Notes under the pieces: generated by a model
What the model saw: only the letters and a program-made list of their open reading frames with translations
Databases searched by the model: none
What the model was told of the DNA's origin: nothing
Source of the DNA: Hyphomicrobium sp.
GTDB taxonomy: Bacteria; Pseudomonadota; Alphaproteobacteria; Rhizobiales; Hyphomicrobiaceae
DNA: 64,000 nucleotides
Assembly: GCF_019753045.1 (NCBI RefSeq)
Contig: NZ_JAIELN010000006.1
Span: 124,001 to 188,000, forward strand
Direction: 5' to 3'
Shown here: piece after piece, positions 63,001 to 64,000 of the stretch
Position numbering within the stretch: the first letter of the stretch is position 1
Layout: the number at the start of each line of letters is the position of its first letter
Translations under genes and position numbers: made by a program

Positions 63001-63328
63001 ACCGGAGTTGGGGACCAAAGGGCTCGCTTGGCGGCATTACCCCTTGGCTCCCTTCCCAGAAACTAGGGTGCCGCGCTATCGCGCGTCATCCCCCCACACA
63101 TTACGAAATTCTTGTCCTTCACCGCAACCGTGGATGGAGTCGAGTTAACACGAAGTTACCCGCAACGCGGCTAGTTCCACGGACAAGAATACGATTCTGA
63201 TTTTGTAGACAATGTTAGCGTCAACCTGCGTGAAACTGACGTGCAGAAAACCACTTCTGCTTTGTCTTGCTCTGTGAGCCGCCGGCGCAATTGTATTCCG
63301 TCACTGCAATTCGTGCAGCGCTGCGAAC
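63001..63328. other. Intergenic region before ndh, weak terminator and CtrA-like half
   Basis: No gene is recognised. An imperfect stem GGGGACCAAAGGG/CCCCTTGGCTCCC (63010-63052) may end the DUF1508 transcript. TTAA-N7-TTAC at 63145-63159 is a one-mismatch CtrA site. The ndh transcript should end here, but I see no clear terminator on its strand. Confidence 0.4.
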
Positions 63329-64000
63329 CTAGTGCAGCTTGACCTGCGGTTCGGTGCGGCGCGTGAGTATGCGCGAGAGCGTGTCGAGCGCGACCTTGAT
63401 ATATCCGTGCAGCGCGACTTCGTGCATCTTGTAGAGCGACCGATACATTATTTTGGCGAACCAGCCTTCGATGCGCAGCGACTTGCCTTCGATGAAGCCC
63501 ATCAGGTTGCCGACGGTCGAATACTTACCGAGCGAAACCAGCGAGCCGAAGTCGCGATATTTGAACGGCGCCAGGTCCGTCGCGCCATTCATGCGGCGCT
63601 GGATCTGTTTGACGAGATGGCTCGATTCCTGGTGAGCGGCCTGGGCGCGGGGAGGGATCGGCGCCGTTTCGCCGTCGGGCACTAAATAGGCGGCATCGCC
63701 GATGACGAAGATGTTGTCGTCGCGCGTTGTCTGCAACGTCGGTTTGACGACGAGCGTATTCATGCGGCTGACTTCAAGACCATCGAGCTTCGATAAGACA
63801 TTCGGGCCTTTGACGCCTGCGGCCCAGACGACGAGCTCGGACGGAATGAACTCGCCGTTGGCGAGCGTTACGCCTTCCGCGGTGACCTTCGTGACCGGAC
63901 TGCCGACGCGGATATCGACGCCGATGCCGCGCAGAATGTCAGCGGTTGCCTGCGAAAGACGCTCGGGAAGGGCGGGCAAGATGCGGGGCGCTGCTTCAAT
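63329..64000 (-). CDS. ndh: Type II NADH dehydrogenase (NDH-2), C-terminal part (cut by window edge)
   Basis: About 224 residues, open to the window edge at 64000, so the start is missing. It matches the C-terminal half of single-subunit NADH:quinone oxidoreductases: EAAPRILPALPERLSQ, the second nucleotide-binding region VVWAAGVKGPNV, the FAD-contacting IFVIGDAAYLVPDGETAPIPPRAQAAHQ and the membrane-associated C-terminal helices (KIMYRSLYKMHEVALHG). The enzyme feeds electrons from NADH to quinone without pumping protons. The N-terminal NADH-binding part lies outside the window. Confidence 0.92.
   Translation of the reverse strand: MEAAPRILPALPERLSQATADILRGIGVDIRVGSPVTKVTAEGVTLANGEFIPSELVVWAAGVKGPNVLSKLDGLEVSRMNTLVVKPTLQTTRDDNIFVIGDAAYLVPDGETAPIPPRAQAAHQESSHLVKQIQRRMNGATDLAPFKYRDFGSLVSLGKYSTVGNLMGFIEGKSLRIEGWFAKIMYRSLYKMHEVALHGYIKVALDTLSRILTRRTEPQVKLH

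Overview
The window is 64 kb of GC-rich chromosome from an alphaproteobacterium of the order Hyphomicrobiales (Rhizobiales). The evidence is a complete division/cell-wall (dcw) cluster in the order usual for that group, an alphaproteobacterial RNase P RNA, an Irr-type iron box in front of an mbfA-type gene, a perfect CtrA-type site (TTAA-N7-TTAA), and a background of DUF2852, DUF2189, zf-CHCC and extensin-like genes. A Hyphomicrobium-like host is my best guess, but this is inference. No rRNA, intact tRNA, insertion sequence or CRISPR array was found.

Layout. 1-5.1 kb: a truncated MarC-type membrane gene, a leftward zf-CHCC / flavin monooxygenase / Nudix cluster, an alpha/beta hydrolase, an extensin-like cell-wall protein and a TetR regulator. 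5.3-8.0 kb: an accessory patch of poorly conserved, visibly AT-richer genes centred on a Doc (Fic-fold) toxin-like gene coupled to a large RhuM-like partner instead of the usual small Phd antitoxin. 8.1-13.8 kb: a DUF2852 pair behind a candidate operator, a TerB/J-domain co-chaperone coupled to a peptidoglycan amidase, a phosphoethanolamine transferase, an exported pentapeptide-repeat protein and a small exported Cys-containing protein. 14.0-16.2 kb: one gene encoding EutB and EutC (ethanolamine ammonia-lyase) as a single fused chain. 16.2-18.3 kb: rnpB, whose 3' end is overlapped by a convergent DUF2189 gene, and two patches of related palindromic repeats.

18.3-41.9 kb is the dcw cluster: mraZ-rsmH-ftsL-ftsI-murE-murF-mraY-murD-ftsW-murG-murC-murB-ddl-ftsQ-ftsA-ftsZ, then lpxC, bamD and ligA. 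Gene overlaps and tiny gaps point to one long transcript making the cytoplasmic peptidoglycan precursor (MurC-F, Ddl, MurB), the lipid-linked intermediates (MraY, MurG) and the divisome (FtsW/I/L/Q/A/Z). LpxC and BamD link this to outer-membrane assembly. The recN gene I would expect between bamD and ligA is absent.

41.9-64.0 kb: a 59-residue gene convergent with ligA, an M24 aminopeptidase, prmA, a DUF3754/TMEM143-like protein, a membrane-anchored J-domain protein with a periplasmic Cys domain, UvrD/PcrA helicase, a 1347-residue AsmA-family protein, lepA, a phasin-like gene, a SulP anion transporter, mbfA with its Irr box, an MltB-type lytic transglycosylase, two small genes (one DUF1508) and the C-terminal part of a type II NADH dehydrogenase cut by the window edge. 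The best candidates for unusual biology are the RhuM-like/Doc pair, the EutB-EutC fusion, the periplasm-to-cytoplasm J-domain protein and the palindromic repeat family with compensatory stem changes.
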